From Trichobilharzia szidati (lineage: Eukaryota > Platyhelminthes > Trematoda > Strigeidida > Schistosomatidae), in assembly GCA_944472155.2 (NCBI GenBank), contig OX235279.1, positions 149,938,199 to 150,002,198 on the forward strand: DNA of 64,000 nucleotides, read 5' to 3'. Shown here piece by piece: positions 1-11,036 of this stretch. The notes under the pieces were generated by a model. The model was not told the DNA's origin. It worked only from the letters and a program-made list of their open reading frames with translations, and did not search any database. Positions within the stretch are counted from its first letter, which is position 1. Every line of letters begins with the position of its first letter. The position numbers and the translations under genes were made by a program.

Positions 1-1640
1 CAGACACCTATGATCGAACACAGCTAATCTTTTCATGTCTTCTGCTCTCAATGGCCAGGTCTCACAGCCATAAAGGAGGATGGAGTGGACTGCTGAGCAG
101 TACACCCGCCCTTTGGTCGATAGTCGGATATCAAGTCTACGCCAGAGACGACGTAAGCTGGCATATGCGAGACTAGCCTTCTGTATCCGTGCTGAGATTT
201 CTTCAGAGATCAACCCGTTGGGGCTGATGTAACTCCCCAAATAAGTGAAGCGGTCAACGTGCTGTACCACTTCACTCCCTGTTTCTAAACTAGGAGTCAG
301 TGTAGTCCAGTCCTGTAACATCATCTTACATTTTGTGGGAGCGAATCGCATGGAAAACATTCGTAGGCCTCAGCTCAAGGTGTTCAGAAGACCCTGCATT
401 TTGTCAGTCTTCACCTACGAGGGAGGATTGTATCATCTGCTTATTCTAAGTCAACGAGATTATTTCCTGGTAACAAGTCAGTCTCTGAGTCTCTGAAATG
501 AGTTAGGGTTAAGTCCATCAGTACATCTATGATGAAATTGAATAGAAATGGGGATAGTGGGCATCCCTGTCGGACACCACTAGTTGTCACCACTTTAGAT
601 GACAATTCGCCGTCAGCCCTCACCTGGCTGCATGAGTTCGAGTAGAGTGCCTTGATCAGTGCAATGTATTTTCTCGGCATTCTATTTACAGCCAAGCATC
701 GCCAGACAACCTCTCGGTCGATAGAATCGAATGCCGCCTTTAGGTCAAGAAATATAATGATTGTTGGACGCCGGTAAGAATGACTATGTTCCAGAATCTA
801 CCGAAGGGTGAAATATAATGAATACACCCTCTTCCTGCTCTGAAGTCTGCCCGGCTCTCTTGTGTCTGTGCCCCCCGAGCACCACTTAGTTTACGCATTA
901 TTATTGAGCCTAAGACCTTAGATACCATATTAGTCAAGCTAATTCCCCTGTGATTATCACAGGAAGACTTGTTTCCCTTCTTGTATACGGGGATAATCAA
1001 TGACTTACACCAACCCGGCGGGACTTCCTCTGATTCCCAGACGCTGCCTAGAACCTCAGTTAATGCAGACAGTAAACTGTCTCCACCGTACTTAAATACC
1101 CCTGGAGTCATTCCATCAGGTCCTGCTACTTTGCCTCGTTTCAGGCTAATGACACTCTTAGTAACCTCGGTTAGGGATGGGGGCCTGTGTCTGTATCCCA
1201 TTCATGGAGGTGCTGGGTGTTCGGTTAGTTGAGTGTGGCTGTAGGCCAATTAAACTGCTCCTAAAAGTGTTCTTTCCAGCGTTCCAGTTGTCTATCCTGG
1301 GAGCTAATTATGGTGCCATTTTCACTTATCATTTACCTTTTACCACCTGTTTCCCGGATAAGTCTAAATAGTTGTCTAGTGTTACTAATCGCCGATGCCT
1401 TTTCCATCTCCTTCGCTTTTGTCGCCCACCACTGTTCACGGTCGTTACGAAGGCTTCCTGTTAGTTTGCGTTTAAGTACCTTTCGCTCCTCATCATAATC
1501 GGAACTCGCTGGAATCAGTCTTCTTGCCTCAATCAGTTCGGAAGAGGCGGTAGAGACCCAATGACTCTTACTAACTTTTGGTTCCAGATTATTAACTGCT
1601 TTTACAGCTGTGTCTACAGCTAACTGTATGTTGTACCAGG
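1..1640 (-). pseudogene. LINE (non-LTR retrotransposon) reverse transcriptase, decayed, 3' end cut by window edge
   Basis: Read on the minus strand from 1640 to 1. The linker before the RT is recognisable (peptide containing YDEERKVLKRKLTGSL near 1490), followed by RT blocks GPDGMTPGVF (about 1110), KKGNKSSCDNHRGISLTN (about 960), DLKAAFDSIDREVVWR (about 740) and SGVRQGCPLSPFLFN (about 578-540). The C-terminal block LLYGCETWPL lies near 60-80. The frame changes several times, and the catalytic YADD box at about 420-446 has a stop codon in place of the tyrosine, so this copy is dead. Related pieces lie at 9440-9850 and 32080-36130. The family is RTE-like by motif wording; the exact clade is not settled here. 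Confidence 0.88.
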
Positions 1641-2213
1641 CTACATCAGGGGAGTCCTTTCATGAAGTTGGCGACGTGGCTTTAAGAGGCTGTCGGGAGT
1701 GTTTCTATGGCTCTCATCGTTGTTTGTGGTCACATAGTGAAAGTGACTCACTAGCCTGAAGAATAGAACTGGCTGTAGTAGGGAAGTAAGATGATGGTGA
1801 TGTGGGTAAAGGAGAGTGATGACCAGGAAGGCTTCGTGTGCTCTTGGAAGTGTGTGGACGGTTGTTACTTCCTGGTTGCCCACGCAGTGGAAGTTGATTG
1901 GTTTTTCGGGTACCCGGAACAGAAAGAGGGCTATTATTGCTTGACCGCAAAGCCCAGGGGACAACTGCTTGTGGCCCGTCACACACGGCCTGCATGAACT
2001 GGTTTCTGGGATTAGTTCCGTCTTAGTAAACTTACCGTCGGTTACGGACCACCGTAGGGTAAGTCGGGATGTACAATTTTCGGGGTCGACCTTTTCTAAC
2101 CCCCTCTCTCCAGAGTGGAGAGACAGCATAGCTGGCATGCTGGTCATCTGAGGGAAACACCTCACTGCTGTTACATCCCTATTCCCCAGCAGTACGACTT
2201 CACCCACAGACTC
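1641..2213. other. GC-richer segment beside the LINE, with an open minus frame
   Basis: This stretch is visibly richer in G+C than its AT-rich surroundings and lacks simple repeats. It is open on the minus strand for 188 codons (2207-1641) and partly open in other frames. I recognise no domain in the translation, which has a run of histidines and no hydrophobic or catalytic pattern. It abuts the 5' side of the minus-strand LINE linker, so it may be a decayed or rearranged part of that element or an unrelated repeat. I do not call it a gene. Confidence 0.4.
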
Positions 2214-2251
2214 CCAGCATAGTGTAAGAAAAAATTCTTACACTATGCTGG
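2214..2251. repeat. Perfect 17-bp hairpin
   Basis: Positions 2214-2230 are exactly reverse-complementary to 2235-2251, separated by a 4-base AAAA loop. It sits at the border between the GC-rich segment and ordinary AT-rich DNA. It may be a fold-back footprint at an insertion end; no terminator function is implied in this eukaryotic context. Confidence 0.85.
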
Positions 2252-2904
2252 TAACTGCTTTTAGTCAAATCGCTATTCTAACAACCTTCCTGGCATGGTA
2301 GGACCTGCAGGAACAATAGTTGCAGCCAGTGTAGTTTGTTGGGTCATTACGATGTGCAAGCCTGACCACCACGTTAAGGTAGCTGGTCAGGTCAATATAG
2401 ATTAGTTATAAAGAAGTGGGACTGGTAAAACCTTAGAATAATTAGAGCGAAAGTGATACTTATCTGCTAAGTAGTTCTCATGTTTCTTCGTGTAACTAAA
2501 TTTTTTCCCATTCATTTCTGCCCGTTTCAGTTCTTTTGAGTTTCTCTTTATCTCTCTACCCCTGTAGCACTTCTTTGCCAAATTCTATTTTGAAACTCAG
2601 TCAGTTCATTCGTGTAGTTAGTGACTATTGATCCACGCTATGTTCGATGTTGTTAGCACTACTAGAACATAGTAGACTAAGAGTCATTGGCAAACGTCTG
2701 CAATCTCCATCTTTATTTTGGACATTGTAATTCACTTTTTTTCATAATTATCATTATTCCTCTCTCCTTATCCTCTTAGCTCTTCACCAGTATGAAAATC
2801 ACCGTCCTCATTGTGTTTATTGTCGTTGATTCTTTTATAATTTATGTTAGCGTATTTAAATTTACCTTGATTGATAGCTTGGTCGTTGTGCTCTCGTACA
2901 CTGC
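2252..2904. other. AT-rich non-coding stretch, nothing recognised
   Basis: No repeat or exon that I can recognise. It lies upstream of the visible SNARE exon and is probably intron or intergenic sequence. I looked for the preceding GOSR1 exon here and did not find it. Confidence 0.4.
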
Positions 2905-3126
2905 GGTTCAGCGATAGAACTCTCGCCAACCACGCACGTGGTCCGAGTTTCGATCCTTGGCAGACGCGCTCCTAAACCTCGTTAAGCCGATACTAAGTCC
3001 GGTAAAGAGGAAAGGTTGGGCATGAGGCTAGCATTTCCCCGCGTAAAATTAAAACCACTGCTAGTGAAACGTCAAAGTTCTAGCTTGAAGCCTTGTGTTC
3101 CAGTGGGAATGTAAAGGAATAAAAAA
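2905..3126 (+). mobile_element. tRNA-derived SINE, RTE-tailed family, diverged
   Basis: The tRNA-like head (gttcagcgatagaactctcg, then a degraded B box tccgagtttcgatccttgg) is followed by the family body (taaagaggaaaggttgggca, gaggctagca) and the tail cttgaagccttgtgttcca with a terminal taaaaaa. It is the same family as 13232-13467 but with many substitutions, so an older copy. Confidence 0.8.
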
Positions 3127-3517
3127 GAACTCTCGTACACATGAACTGATTGTGTAAACTAAAAGTTTGTGTACAGTATTTCTATTATATCCTCAAGGTT
3201 AACAAGACTGACTGACTAATCCGCATAGACGTTCACATGAAATTACTTAAAGGTCGTTATAATCATTTCTCTTTTTATCAGTATAAAAGGTGATTAAAAA
3301 TAAGTTTGAGCTTAGCATGTTTTTCAAAGGGTATTATCTGTCTTTTGTTTTATGCCCTTGTGTTCCTACCAAGTATTAGTTATCTTTCAGTCGTTAAACA
3401 TAAAAAACCCTAATCGATTAACTTTTTCCACTTGAATTTTATTTAACATCTTTCGGACATTTCCAGCAAAGTTGTAGTGGCCAGGTGTTTATTTATTTGT
3501 GTGTTCTTAACTTTCAG

Positions 3518-3755
3518 ACTCACTCAAATCAATGAAAGGATGGCTACTTTTGTTCCAGAAACAGAAACCACACCTACCTCTTTTGATTCTACCACACGGA
3601 ATCCTCTTAATCCAACCAATATGGCAGCGGGTAGACTTAGTCAACTGCATACAGCTAAAAGACATCGGGAAATCCTACGTGATTATGCTCAGGAATTTCG
3701 TCAAACAAAAGCCAAACTTATTGCTGCTCGTGAACGGGAAAATCTGTTGGGATCT
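3518..3755 (+). CDS. GOSR1: GOSR1/GS28-type Golgi Qb-SNARE, internal coding exon
   Basis: The exon follows a pyrimidine-rich acceptor ending in ag at 3517 and stops at a gtaagc donor at 3756. Its first base completes a codon from an exon that is not in view (phase-2 intron upstream). The peptide reads LTQINERMATFVPE, then AAGRLSQLHTAKRHREIL, RDYAQEFRQTKAKLIAARE and RENLLGS. This matches the known middle of animal GOS28, where the block HTLQRHRDILQDYTHEFHKTK leads into IRERENLMGSV. The protein is a vesicle-fusion SNARE of ER-Golgi and intra-Golgi traffic. The ATG at 3540 is internal (ERMATF) and is not the start codon; the true N-terminus is upstream. The frame joins 9921-10322 exactly, giving GS-VYRD across the junction. 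Confidence 0.9.
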
Positions 3756-4385
3756 GTAAGCACTTCTTATTACATATATATTCCTCATATTTTTGTGTTT
3801 TAAAAATCTCGTGTTACTACGTGTATTGCATGTGAAAATATTACAATATATATAGTGGTTATCTGGTGATCAAACTATTTTGCATTTTAGTCAACATATA
3901 TCCATCCAAATTATCTTGTGTGTTTTCTGGGGTAATTGTATAAACATGTGCTGTTGTCTTTAGAGAGCAAGACATTTCTGGCGGTCAGGTTGCTGATCCA
4001 CCCTACAGTAACAATGAAAATACAGTTGCAGTTTTAACCTGTAATCACAGAAGACATGTTAAGAAATGAAACTAAGCATCCTACATTCCTCAGAAATAAA
4101 ATAATCGTTGACTACCAAGTCTGGTCACAGCATTAGTGAATTTTGTTTTATTGAATGTAAATAAGTCGAATACTCTTTGAATGACACTCGTGATCAAATG
4201 CCTGATCTTATGATCCCCACTTTCACCTGCGATCTTTAACAACAGATTAATAGAATAGGGTAGACAGTTGTACAGTATTATATGTCTTTCAATAAACTAT
4301 TGGATTTCCTATCGACTGTATAAATTTCATGGTTTAACGAAAATTTAGGACAATCTCTGTATCTTCACAAAAATAGAGATGCTGT

Positions 4386-5003
4386 ATGAAGCCAAACAAA
4401 GATAATCATTCACAACTCTCCCCTTGTTTCTCATCAGGCAAAACCAGAAGCCTATATAGAAAACTATATGCTCGCACTAGCAAGTACAAAAACTCAACCA
4501 TACCCTACTTAGCTCGTGTTCTATGCGATAAAGAAAGCATTAGGCGTGATACCTATAACATATTAAATAGTCAGTAGTACAACTGGACCTTGTCTTTCCA
4601 ACTCGTATCATTTATAGGTACAACGTTTTCTTTCTTTCTTTTCCTTTTCTCTCTCTCTTTTTCCGTTATGTGCTGCTTTGTTTCTTTCTTCCTTACAAAC
4701 TCTATTTAAAACATTATTCTTCGTTCCTTCACACTCCGTATATCTCGACCTTTTTGTTACTGCTTACGCCAGTAAATATGCTAGCATCTACTTTTCTAAC
4801 ACCTTCAAACCACCCTGTTCAATTTTGGCTTTGCTACCGACATGCCAATATGTTGTTGTCATAATGAAGTGAGATTACCTCAATCTATGTAAAATTTTAT
4901 TCATTGATAATGTACTAACTGGATGCAATACTGTAGTAAAATGCTGAGAATTCCATTCTGTATCACAAGTACTGTTTTGGAATAAAGCAAATTATTATTA
5001 TTG
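4386..5003 (+). mobile_element. Unclassified retroelement 3' end with (ATT)n tail
   Basis: A 63-codon open frame (4386-4577, rich in K/R/Y, no known domain) is followed by a pyrimidine-rich region and an end reading tactgttttggaataaagca and then attattattatt. The same terminal sequence occurs in reverse at 34065-34110, so this is a dispersed retroelement family that ends in a short microsatellite, like many LINEs. Boundaries on the 5' side are uncertain. Confidence 0.55.
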
Positions 5004-5291
5004 CATAACTACGCTTCATTATCTAAATCACTTTCTAAGTTACTCAACCGTACAGATTAGGCTAAGCGTCTAAAATGTACACGTTAGAAGAGTTCAACGA
5101 TATGATTCGAGAAGCACCGCTATTAAGTTTGTATACTGTACTCAAAATATCATCATTCACATTTTCATACTTTTCTTCACCACACTTGTATGGTCACCTT
5201 AATATTCCCTCATTGTTTGCTTATATTCCAAAGTGTATAGTTACTTACATGTGTAGGTTTTATCTTATTCTGGAGGTAAAATCTAAATCTT

Positions 5292-5492
5292 TGCGTTGGT
5301 GGCACAGTGGTTAGGACTCTCACCGGCCATGCACATGGTCCGGGGTTCGATCCCCTGCCGACGCACACCCGATATCTATGGTTGGCCTGCAAAATTTGGG
5401 CTACCGATATCCATGCTGAAAATGCCATACTTGTACTGAAAATACAGTGTGGCATCAAGCTGTAATCAATATCAAATCAAAATAAAAAAAAA
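5292..5492 (+). mobile_element. tRNA-derived SINE, second tail type
   Basis: The tRNA-like head carries an A-box-like ggcacagtggttaggact and a B box ggggttcgatcccc. The body and tail differ from the RTE-tailed SINEs: cccgatatctatggttggcc, then gctaccgatatccatgctg, ending in a long A run. A minus-strand copy with the same body is at 48373-48553. The RNA polymerase III boxes are visible; activity is not known. Confidence 0.85.
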
Positions 5493-6109
5493 TAATCCTA
5501 ATTTTTGGATGTACCAATGTCCGATGAGGGATTGTGTACTAACAGAGAAACTAGTCAGACCATTATCATATTTTTAAATTCCACATCACTCCAAGCTTGC
5601 AGTTCAGATAGTCATTAGATATATAGGCATATTGTTTATTCGTTAACCAACAGAAGAAAACAACATTGGGCAACAGAAGATGTTATTCTACCCAGCAGTC
5701 AATCATGTGTACAGTTAAAGTCCGTCACAACCCAAGTAATCAAAACAAACTGCTGTTTTTGAGAGACTCTCACTTTTTAATTTTACACCTATAATGTTAT
5801 CTAGAGACGGAAAGAAAGAGAGAGGGAGAGAATGGAGTTTTCATGCACAATACATCAAATAAAATGAATGACATAATAATAGTTTTTTAAAAACTAAAAC
5901 ACCTTGAGGCATATACATTTCCCCGTGAGTTACTACCATTTCTTAATAAGTTTCGATAAACACATTCCGTTAGGACTAAAGGCTTCCTACTGAATGTCAG
6001 TTGAAGTAGAATTAGATTAGAAAAAGGCAAAGTGTAAACAGAATAAAGCAGAACAGTATTTCCATAATAACACAGATTTCGTCACAGACCGAAATTAGTT
6101 AGGGAGTTA

Positions 6110-6240
6110 GTGACACCAACGGAGTACTAGACGACTTTTTTGTCCTGCATAGCAACTCTTCTACAGTGGGCATCCACAACCCCACTGGGGATCGGACCCA
6201 GGGCCTTTAGACTAGTATGCGAGCAGCAGAACGCCATTGT
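6110..6240 (-). mobile_element. tRNA-like repeat with hammerhead remnant, decayed
   Basis: On the minus strand a tRNA-like block with a B box (gggtccgatcccca) is followed by a region resembling the hammerhead part of the 61020-61440 family (caggacaaaaaagtcgtc, then agtactcc). The core is badly mutated. It lies antisense within the SNARE intron. Confidence 0.6.
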
Positions 6241-6872
6241 GGCAAATTGTAGAGTGAAATTCATCGAATCCCTATAAATCTGAAATCTAAATACTAATCC
6301 ATAAAGTCCCTAGCTGTTCGCCCAAGTCTTTTATGGGGATGTAGTTTGCTCTGATGCAGTGTTAAAAAGCTATGGTTCGAGACCTAGTCCGTTAGCTCAA
6401 AACCTTTTCTCCCACTAATCTTCATACCGTTATTTGCTGTCATGTTTGTGTTTGTCCATTCTATCCACTTCGTCTGCTTTAGTTTTTGCGAAGTTTACAG
6501 AATTGAAATGATTAATCTACCTGCATTCATGCCTTATATGTACAGAGAACGGTTCAAGGTAAGCTTTTTTTTCTTCCTGTGGAGTGTGCTTTTGTTCTCT
6601 GAACTGAGTGATTTAATCGCGGATCTTTCGGTATTCTTCAGGACAACATCTTCAGCGCCTACACTTCAGTGTGAAGTAGGTTTTAGATTCTCACTGTTAC
6701 TAGATGGATTCCCTACATGGTGAAACTATGGCGTATTTTGATAGATAATCAACTTTTGATATGCAGGTCACCCCCTCAAATCTCTTTCCATTTATCGAGG
6801 TCCAGACAGCTATTCGGTATCTGTTAGCAGTCGAAAAATAAGTGTGAAGTATTTCCTGATACATGTATTCAC

Positions 6873-6884
6873 ATATACTAAGTC
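6873..6884. repeat. 12-bp target-site duplication of the intronic PLE
   Basis: The sequence atatactaagtc at 6873-6884 recurs exactly at 8404-8415, directly flanking the Penelope-like element. This fixes the insertion boundaries. Confidence 0.85.
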
Positions 6885-8403
6885 ACGGAATATACACATT
6901 GGGTTATAGGAGTTATTAAAAAGACAATTGCAGAGAAGAAAATTTTCTTTTCGACGAAGTCATCATCTAGGCTGTACATTCGTGTATTTATATCAAATGG
7001 ATGGGAAAGTTCCAGAATAATTTCCGGTTAAGAATCAAGTTAATAAAAATTACAATTAGGAATTAGAATGCCATAATAAACAGGAGGACGGATAAACCTC
7101 CACTTCCTCGACATCCATCTGACAAGAAACGCCAACAACTCTCTGAAAAGGTCCATATACAAAAAGCCTACATGGAATGGACAATTCATCAACTTTCAAA
7201 GCTTCGTGCCCCTAAGCAGAAAGAGGAACCTGATAAACGCTCTTTCCTCGAGGATTCGGAAGACATGCAGCGAGGAAGTGATTGAAGAAGAACTGCGTAA
7301 TCTCCAAAAAACCCTGATGGAAAACGGTTCCCCGCCCAGGTTCATAGACAAGAATTTCAAATCTAAGAAGACTTCAGAACAAGTCCAATCCGTTCCAAAG
7401 AAAATACTTCTGCTTAATCTAGAATTCAAAGGTGATATTGAAGCAGAAGTCCTTCGTAAACGCCTCTCCAAATCGCTGAGGAAAACATACTTCGCCGCGA
7501 CCCTACGACTGACGTTTTCCTGCAAGAAGCTGTTCAGCCAGAACGCGAAAGACAAGCTGTCGCATTGGGTCACCTCAACGTGCATATACCAGTTTACTTG
7601 TTCTTGTGGAGCTGAGTACATCGGCCGTACCATGCGCCGACTTGAAAATCGCGCTCGTGAACACTATCCAGCCTGGCTTGTAAAAGGAGACCAAAAACGT
7701 GTATACAGTTCAGTGACAGAACATCTGGTCAACTCAGGACATTCAGCGCCTTTCGAAAAATCCTTCAAAGTAATATACAAGATTCAATCAAACCTACCAA
7801 AGGGAGTGAAATCAAGACATCTGGGCATAGCTGAGGCGCTAGCCATCCAAAAGCTCAAACGCACACTTTGTATCCAAATGAAATACGTCCAACCCCTCTT
7901 CCTGCCATGGCCATCATAAACAGGTAAATGTCTTTTTTAATAATGACCATCCCATCGCCTTTCTTATCTAAACTTCCTGTTTATTCATGTTATTTTAAGT
8001 GTTTCTTAATCCCTGTCTACACTACTATATTTTCATATCCACACTTCCTGTTTATTTTGTCATTTTACTATTTCTACATATTTAATCCCTGATTGCATAA
8101 ACAATTATTCATCACATTAGTTTTTTATCCAAACATCCTATCTATTTTGTTATTTCTACATTTCTAACCCCCAATTGCACAATGTCAATCTTCTTAGTTA
8201 TTATAATGCTACTTTGTTTGAGTTTTATCCGTCCTCCTGTTTATTATGGCATTCTAATTCCTAATTGTAATTTTTATTAACTTGATTCTTAACCGGAAAT
8301 TATTCTGGAACTTTCCCATCCATTTGATATAAATACACGAATGTACAGCCTAGATGATGACTTCGTCGAAAAGAAAATTTTCTTCGCTGCAATTGTCTTT
8401 TTA
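6885..8403 (+). mobile_element. 5'-truncated Penelope-like element with inverted terminal arms
   Basis: This 1519-bp insertion lies between exact 12-bp repeats. Its ends form a long near-perfect inverted repeat, about 6915-7096 against 8224-8403. Between them is an open frame for the last part of a PLE protein with a GIY-YIG endonuclease. Each arm contains a conserved motif, gatgatgacttcgtcgaaaa, followed by the palindrome aagaaaattttctt (8355-8384 on +, and its mirror near 6935-6966 on -). Inverted or tandem terminal repeats are typical of PLEs, which prime reverse transcription at the target. The copy is truncated inside the RT domain, so it cannot move by itself. Confidence 0.88.
7086..7919 (+). 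pseudogene. PLE protein C-terminus: RT thumb edge plus GIY-YIG endonuclease
   Basis: An uninterrupted frame runs from the left arm to a stop at 7917-7919. Order of parts: LHFLDIHLTRN, just after the missing RT catalytic box; KRSIYRKPTWNGQFINF, the PLE thumb region; and the endonuclease CIYQFTCSCGAEYIGRTMRR with NRAREH and SVTEHLVNSGHS. The GIY and YIG halves, the arginine and the EH pair are present. The end PLFLPWPS is shared with other PLEs in the window (37610-38191). The first ATG (7206) is not a real start; the frame is a 5'-truncated ORF. Unlike other PLE copies here it has no stops, so it is a young insertion. Confidence 0.85.
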
Positions 8404-9439
8404 ATATACTAAGTCGCATTATTTACCGTTTGCACCTTGCCTATATTTTTCTTGTATCACACCTCACTGTATTTACCGATTTACATTTATGTTTAGTCAC
8501 ATGTACATAGAGAGAACTCATCGATCTCTGCAGTTCAGGGCTACATAACACATTTCTAAGTGGTTGCAAGAACAAAGTATGTGGCCTGATTCAATTGATC
8601 CTGGAAATAGTTGTCCAACGTCATCAGTTGCAAAGGAAGTCATAGAGAGAGAGAGGTCATTTAGCTGGTTTCGGTAATGTCTTTAACCCACTTATACTTA
8701 AATTCCCCAAAGCCTTAGCCACAAACGGGCTTAAATTTGTTTCATGTTTTGAAAAATTACTTGTTATTACTTTGAACCTGCTTTGGTAATCCAACTCTAA
8801 AACTAAAGTCTATAATATTTCCACCTCCGTTTGCATCTTATCTCATTTTTCCACTTCTTATCCGTGGTCGTCACCAGTAAGCATTTTGACCTGTAGTGAT
8901 GAAATTTTGATTCGGCATATTCTTGTTGCCTTCTTTTTAAATATGCATGACAAGTACGTGTGTGATCAGAATGTCCGAAATGTGTGGCTCAGATACATTG
9001 CACGTTGCACATAAGATTGCGTCTTCTTCTTCTTATTATTATTGTGCCAACGCATCTTAAGTCATGGTGTTGCTACTATATGCATTGATCATGGTCACCC
9101 ATGATATAACATAAACGTTTCCTATCGTTTGACCAGAACTTCAATGCTTAGCTTAATAACCATGTAGTAAATTTTATCAAGAGAATTCGGTAAGCACTTC
9201 GAACTCAATGGCTACATTCTGCTGACTGACTGACTTACTGACTGGTTTCAACATAGAGCTTTGCAATGAAGTGGAGCAGTTTGAGTTGCTACACTCCATT
9301 TAGCACGCCAAGTCAGACAAAAGAACAATAATAAACAGAAATGTGAGGGATAAAGAAAGAATAGTGACATGGAAAAAATGATAGCGTTCAATGAATATGG
9401 AGGATCATAAAGAGTGAATCCATCTGCACCATTGAGAAC

Positions 9440-9850
9440 GATTTTGAGTCATATCACCAACAGTCTCCAGCCCCATTGGTTCTGACCGTCTGGAGGACTC
9501 CAACCAGACTGGCAATCTACACCTTCCTTTCGTAACTTGCCTTAAGTAAATGTTATGGACTTTACTGACTGATGCCATGTTCTAGATTGACCACCACTAC
9601 CTCTTTTCCAACCTGATCTTATGTCAGCTAACATTGCCCGTCAAGGAAGGCTATGGACGGCTAAGCACAATCGGTGTAACTTCAAAACCTCACTGATTGA
9701 CTTTCCCCCCCTTGCCTAACACTCGACTCCTAACCTCAATATTACTATCTAACATGGGAAATAGAACGTAGACACCTATGATGCAAAGACAACTAATCTT
9801 TCCATGCTTTTAAACTACAGTCTTCCTATGGATGTTTAAGTTGTTGAGAA
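9440..9850 (-). mobile_element. LINE 3' end fragment
   Basis: Around 9755-9835 the sequence (gacacctatgatgcaaagac, aactaatctttccatgc) matches the beginning of the window (position 3 on), which is the C-terminal part of the minus-strand LINE. The pyrimidine-rich 3' flank resembles 32160-32400 of the other LINE copy. It lies antisense to the SNARE gene, ending just before the last exon. Confidence 0.65.
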
Positions 9851-9920
9851 AGTTCATATGAACCTGTTTGTTTTGAAGATTCATTCATCTTCCTTTTTCT
9901 TCTGTTTCTTTCTTATACAG

Positions 9921-10322
9921 GTTTATAGAGACACAAATTCTACAACTGTAAATCTCAGTGGTAATTTTACCTCAAGACCTCAGTCTGAAGTAGATTCTTC
10001 CGGTGGTAATCAACGTCCTGGTGCACAGTCAAATATTTCAAGTTCAACACGTTTACTTTTAGATGAACAAGAGAAATATCATCGTTCTAATCGTTTATTA
10101 GATGAACACTTAGCTGCAGCGTCAACGATACGCGCTGCATTACGTGCTCAACGTTTTGCTCTACGCACTGCTTCAACAGGCTTATCGAATTTAAGTTCCC
10201 GTTTTCCACAGGTGAAAAAATTAATCGGTAAAATTGACTGGCGTCATAAACAAGATTCAATTGTTTTAGGGCTAGTAATTGGTTGTTGTGTTGTGTTTCT
10301 TTTAATTTATCGATTTAGCTGA
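9921..10322 (+). CDS. GOSR1: GOSR1/GS28-type Golgi Qb-SNARE, last exon with SNARE motif and membrane anchor
   Basis: The acceptor ends at 9920 and the frame runs in phase from the previous exon to TGA at 10320-10322. The first ~50 residues are a serine/asparagine-rich spacer. The SNARE motif follows: LLLDEQEKYHRSNRLLDEHL, then AAASTIRAALRAQRFALRTA and LSNLSSRFPQVKKLIGKI. The glutamine of RAQR lines up with the central Q layer expected of a Qb-SNARE. The tail is RHKQDSIVLGLVIGCCVVF plus LLIYRFS, a single C-terminal membrane anchor with almost no lumenal residues, as in GOS28 (RRDSLILGGVIGICTILLLLY). SRFP and the KKLI run before the anchor are conserved in position. Together the two exons give about 212 residues of an expected ~250. 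Confidence 0.93.
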   Translation, partial: VYRDTNSTTVNLSGNFTSRPQSEVDSSGGNQRPGAQSNISSSTRLLLDEQEKYHRSNRLLDEHLAAASTIRAALRAQRFALRTASTGLSNLSSRFPQVKKLIGKIDWRHKQDSIVLGLVIGCCVVFLLIYRFS

Positions 10323-11036
10323 GTTACATAAATGTGCATATATATACATATACATATTACTTATTTTTTATAGAAAGTAGTACTCCGCTACTTTGGTTTA
10401 TTGATATCGTGTTATTATTATTATTGTTATTATCAACAAAGCCTTAGTGCGTGTTTCTCTCTGCTGTACATGTTAAGGTCTATATAAGAAAAATGATGAA
10501 ATTGATTTTGAGTTGTATTTCTTCTACTCCTTTCCCCGCTCTGCCTCCGCCTCCTTCAACTCCGTTTTTTTCTGCTTTCTTATCATCACATCTTGTTTTC
10601 CTTGAATGCACGCACTCAACAACAAAAAAGATGTTTGATTGTGATATGAATCAGAACAAGTGTATCTTACTTTTAATCAATAGGAAGCGAAATTTGAATT
10701 ACGTCCATTGCTTAGGGGAGAAAAAAATATAAAACAAATGTCTTTCATCAAATCAACTGGATATACAAAAGGGATAGTGGAAATCAATTGAAATTCCAGT
10801 GAAAGGAAGGGAGAGAGAGGTGTGTGTGTGTGTGAAAGTGTCAATCTATGGTGCAGCAACAGGATGAATAGTTTATAAGTATCATAATATGTGTATACAC
10901 ATCTGTTGAAAAAAAAATGGTTAACTCATAAACGGTTGATTTTCATGCAATTTTATGTACTTCTCTTCTCTTTTTCCTTTTTTTTCAACCATTGGTTTGT
11001 TTGTTTCACTTCATGTTCTTTTCTTTACAAAGAAGA
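10323..11036 (+). other. Probable 3' UTR of the GOSR1-like gene
   Basis: AT-rich, non-coding sequence with TATA and TTA microsatellite runs (10335-10440) and short T-rich tracts. No repeat family was recognised, unlike most non-coding sequence nearby, which fits a transcribed 3' UTR. Confidence 0.5.

Larger units (their letters stand above)
3756..9920 (+). other. Intron of the GOSR1-like gene (phase 0), filled with retroelements
   Basis: The donor gtaagc at 3756 and the acceptor ttcttatacag ending at 9920 bound a 6165-base intron, and coding is in phase across it. It contains a retroelement tail (4386-5003), tRNA-like repeats (5292-5492, 6110-6240), a PLE (6885-8403) and a LINE fragment (9440-9850). 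Between these, 5493-6109, 6241-6872 and 8416-9439 are AT-rich with no feature I recognise. The open frame at 6442-6723 has no recognisable domain and no clear splice context. Confidence 0.85.

Noticed and set aside
2215..2250. Hairpin as a bacterial-type terminator
   Set aside because: The window is eukaryotic, with introns and LINEs; there is no operon context.
3477..3803. ATG-initiated 108-codon frame as a complete small gene
   Set aside because: Residues before 3518 and after 3755 are intron sequence; the splice sites and GOSR1 similarity show this is an internal exon.
7196..7633. 145-codon minus-strand frame
   Set aside because: It is the shadow of the PLE endonuclease frame on the plus strand (7086-7919).
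10335..10440. TTA/TATA runs as a promoter
   Set aside because: AT-rich microsatellite in the 3' UTR of the SNARE gene, with no downstream gene.
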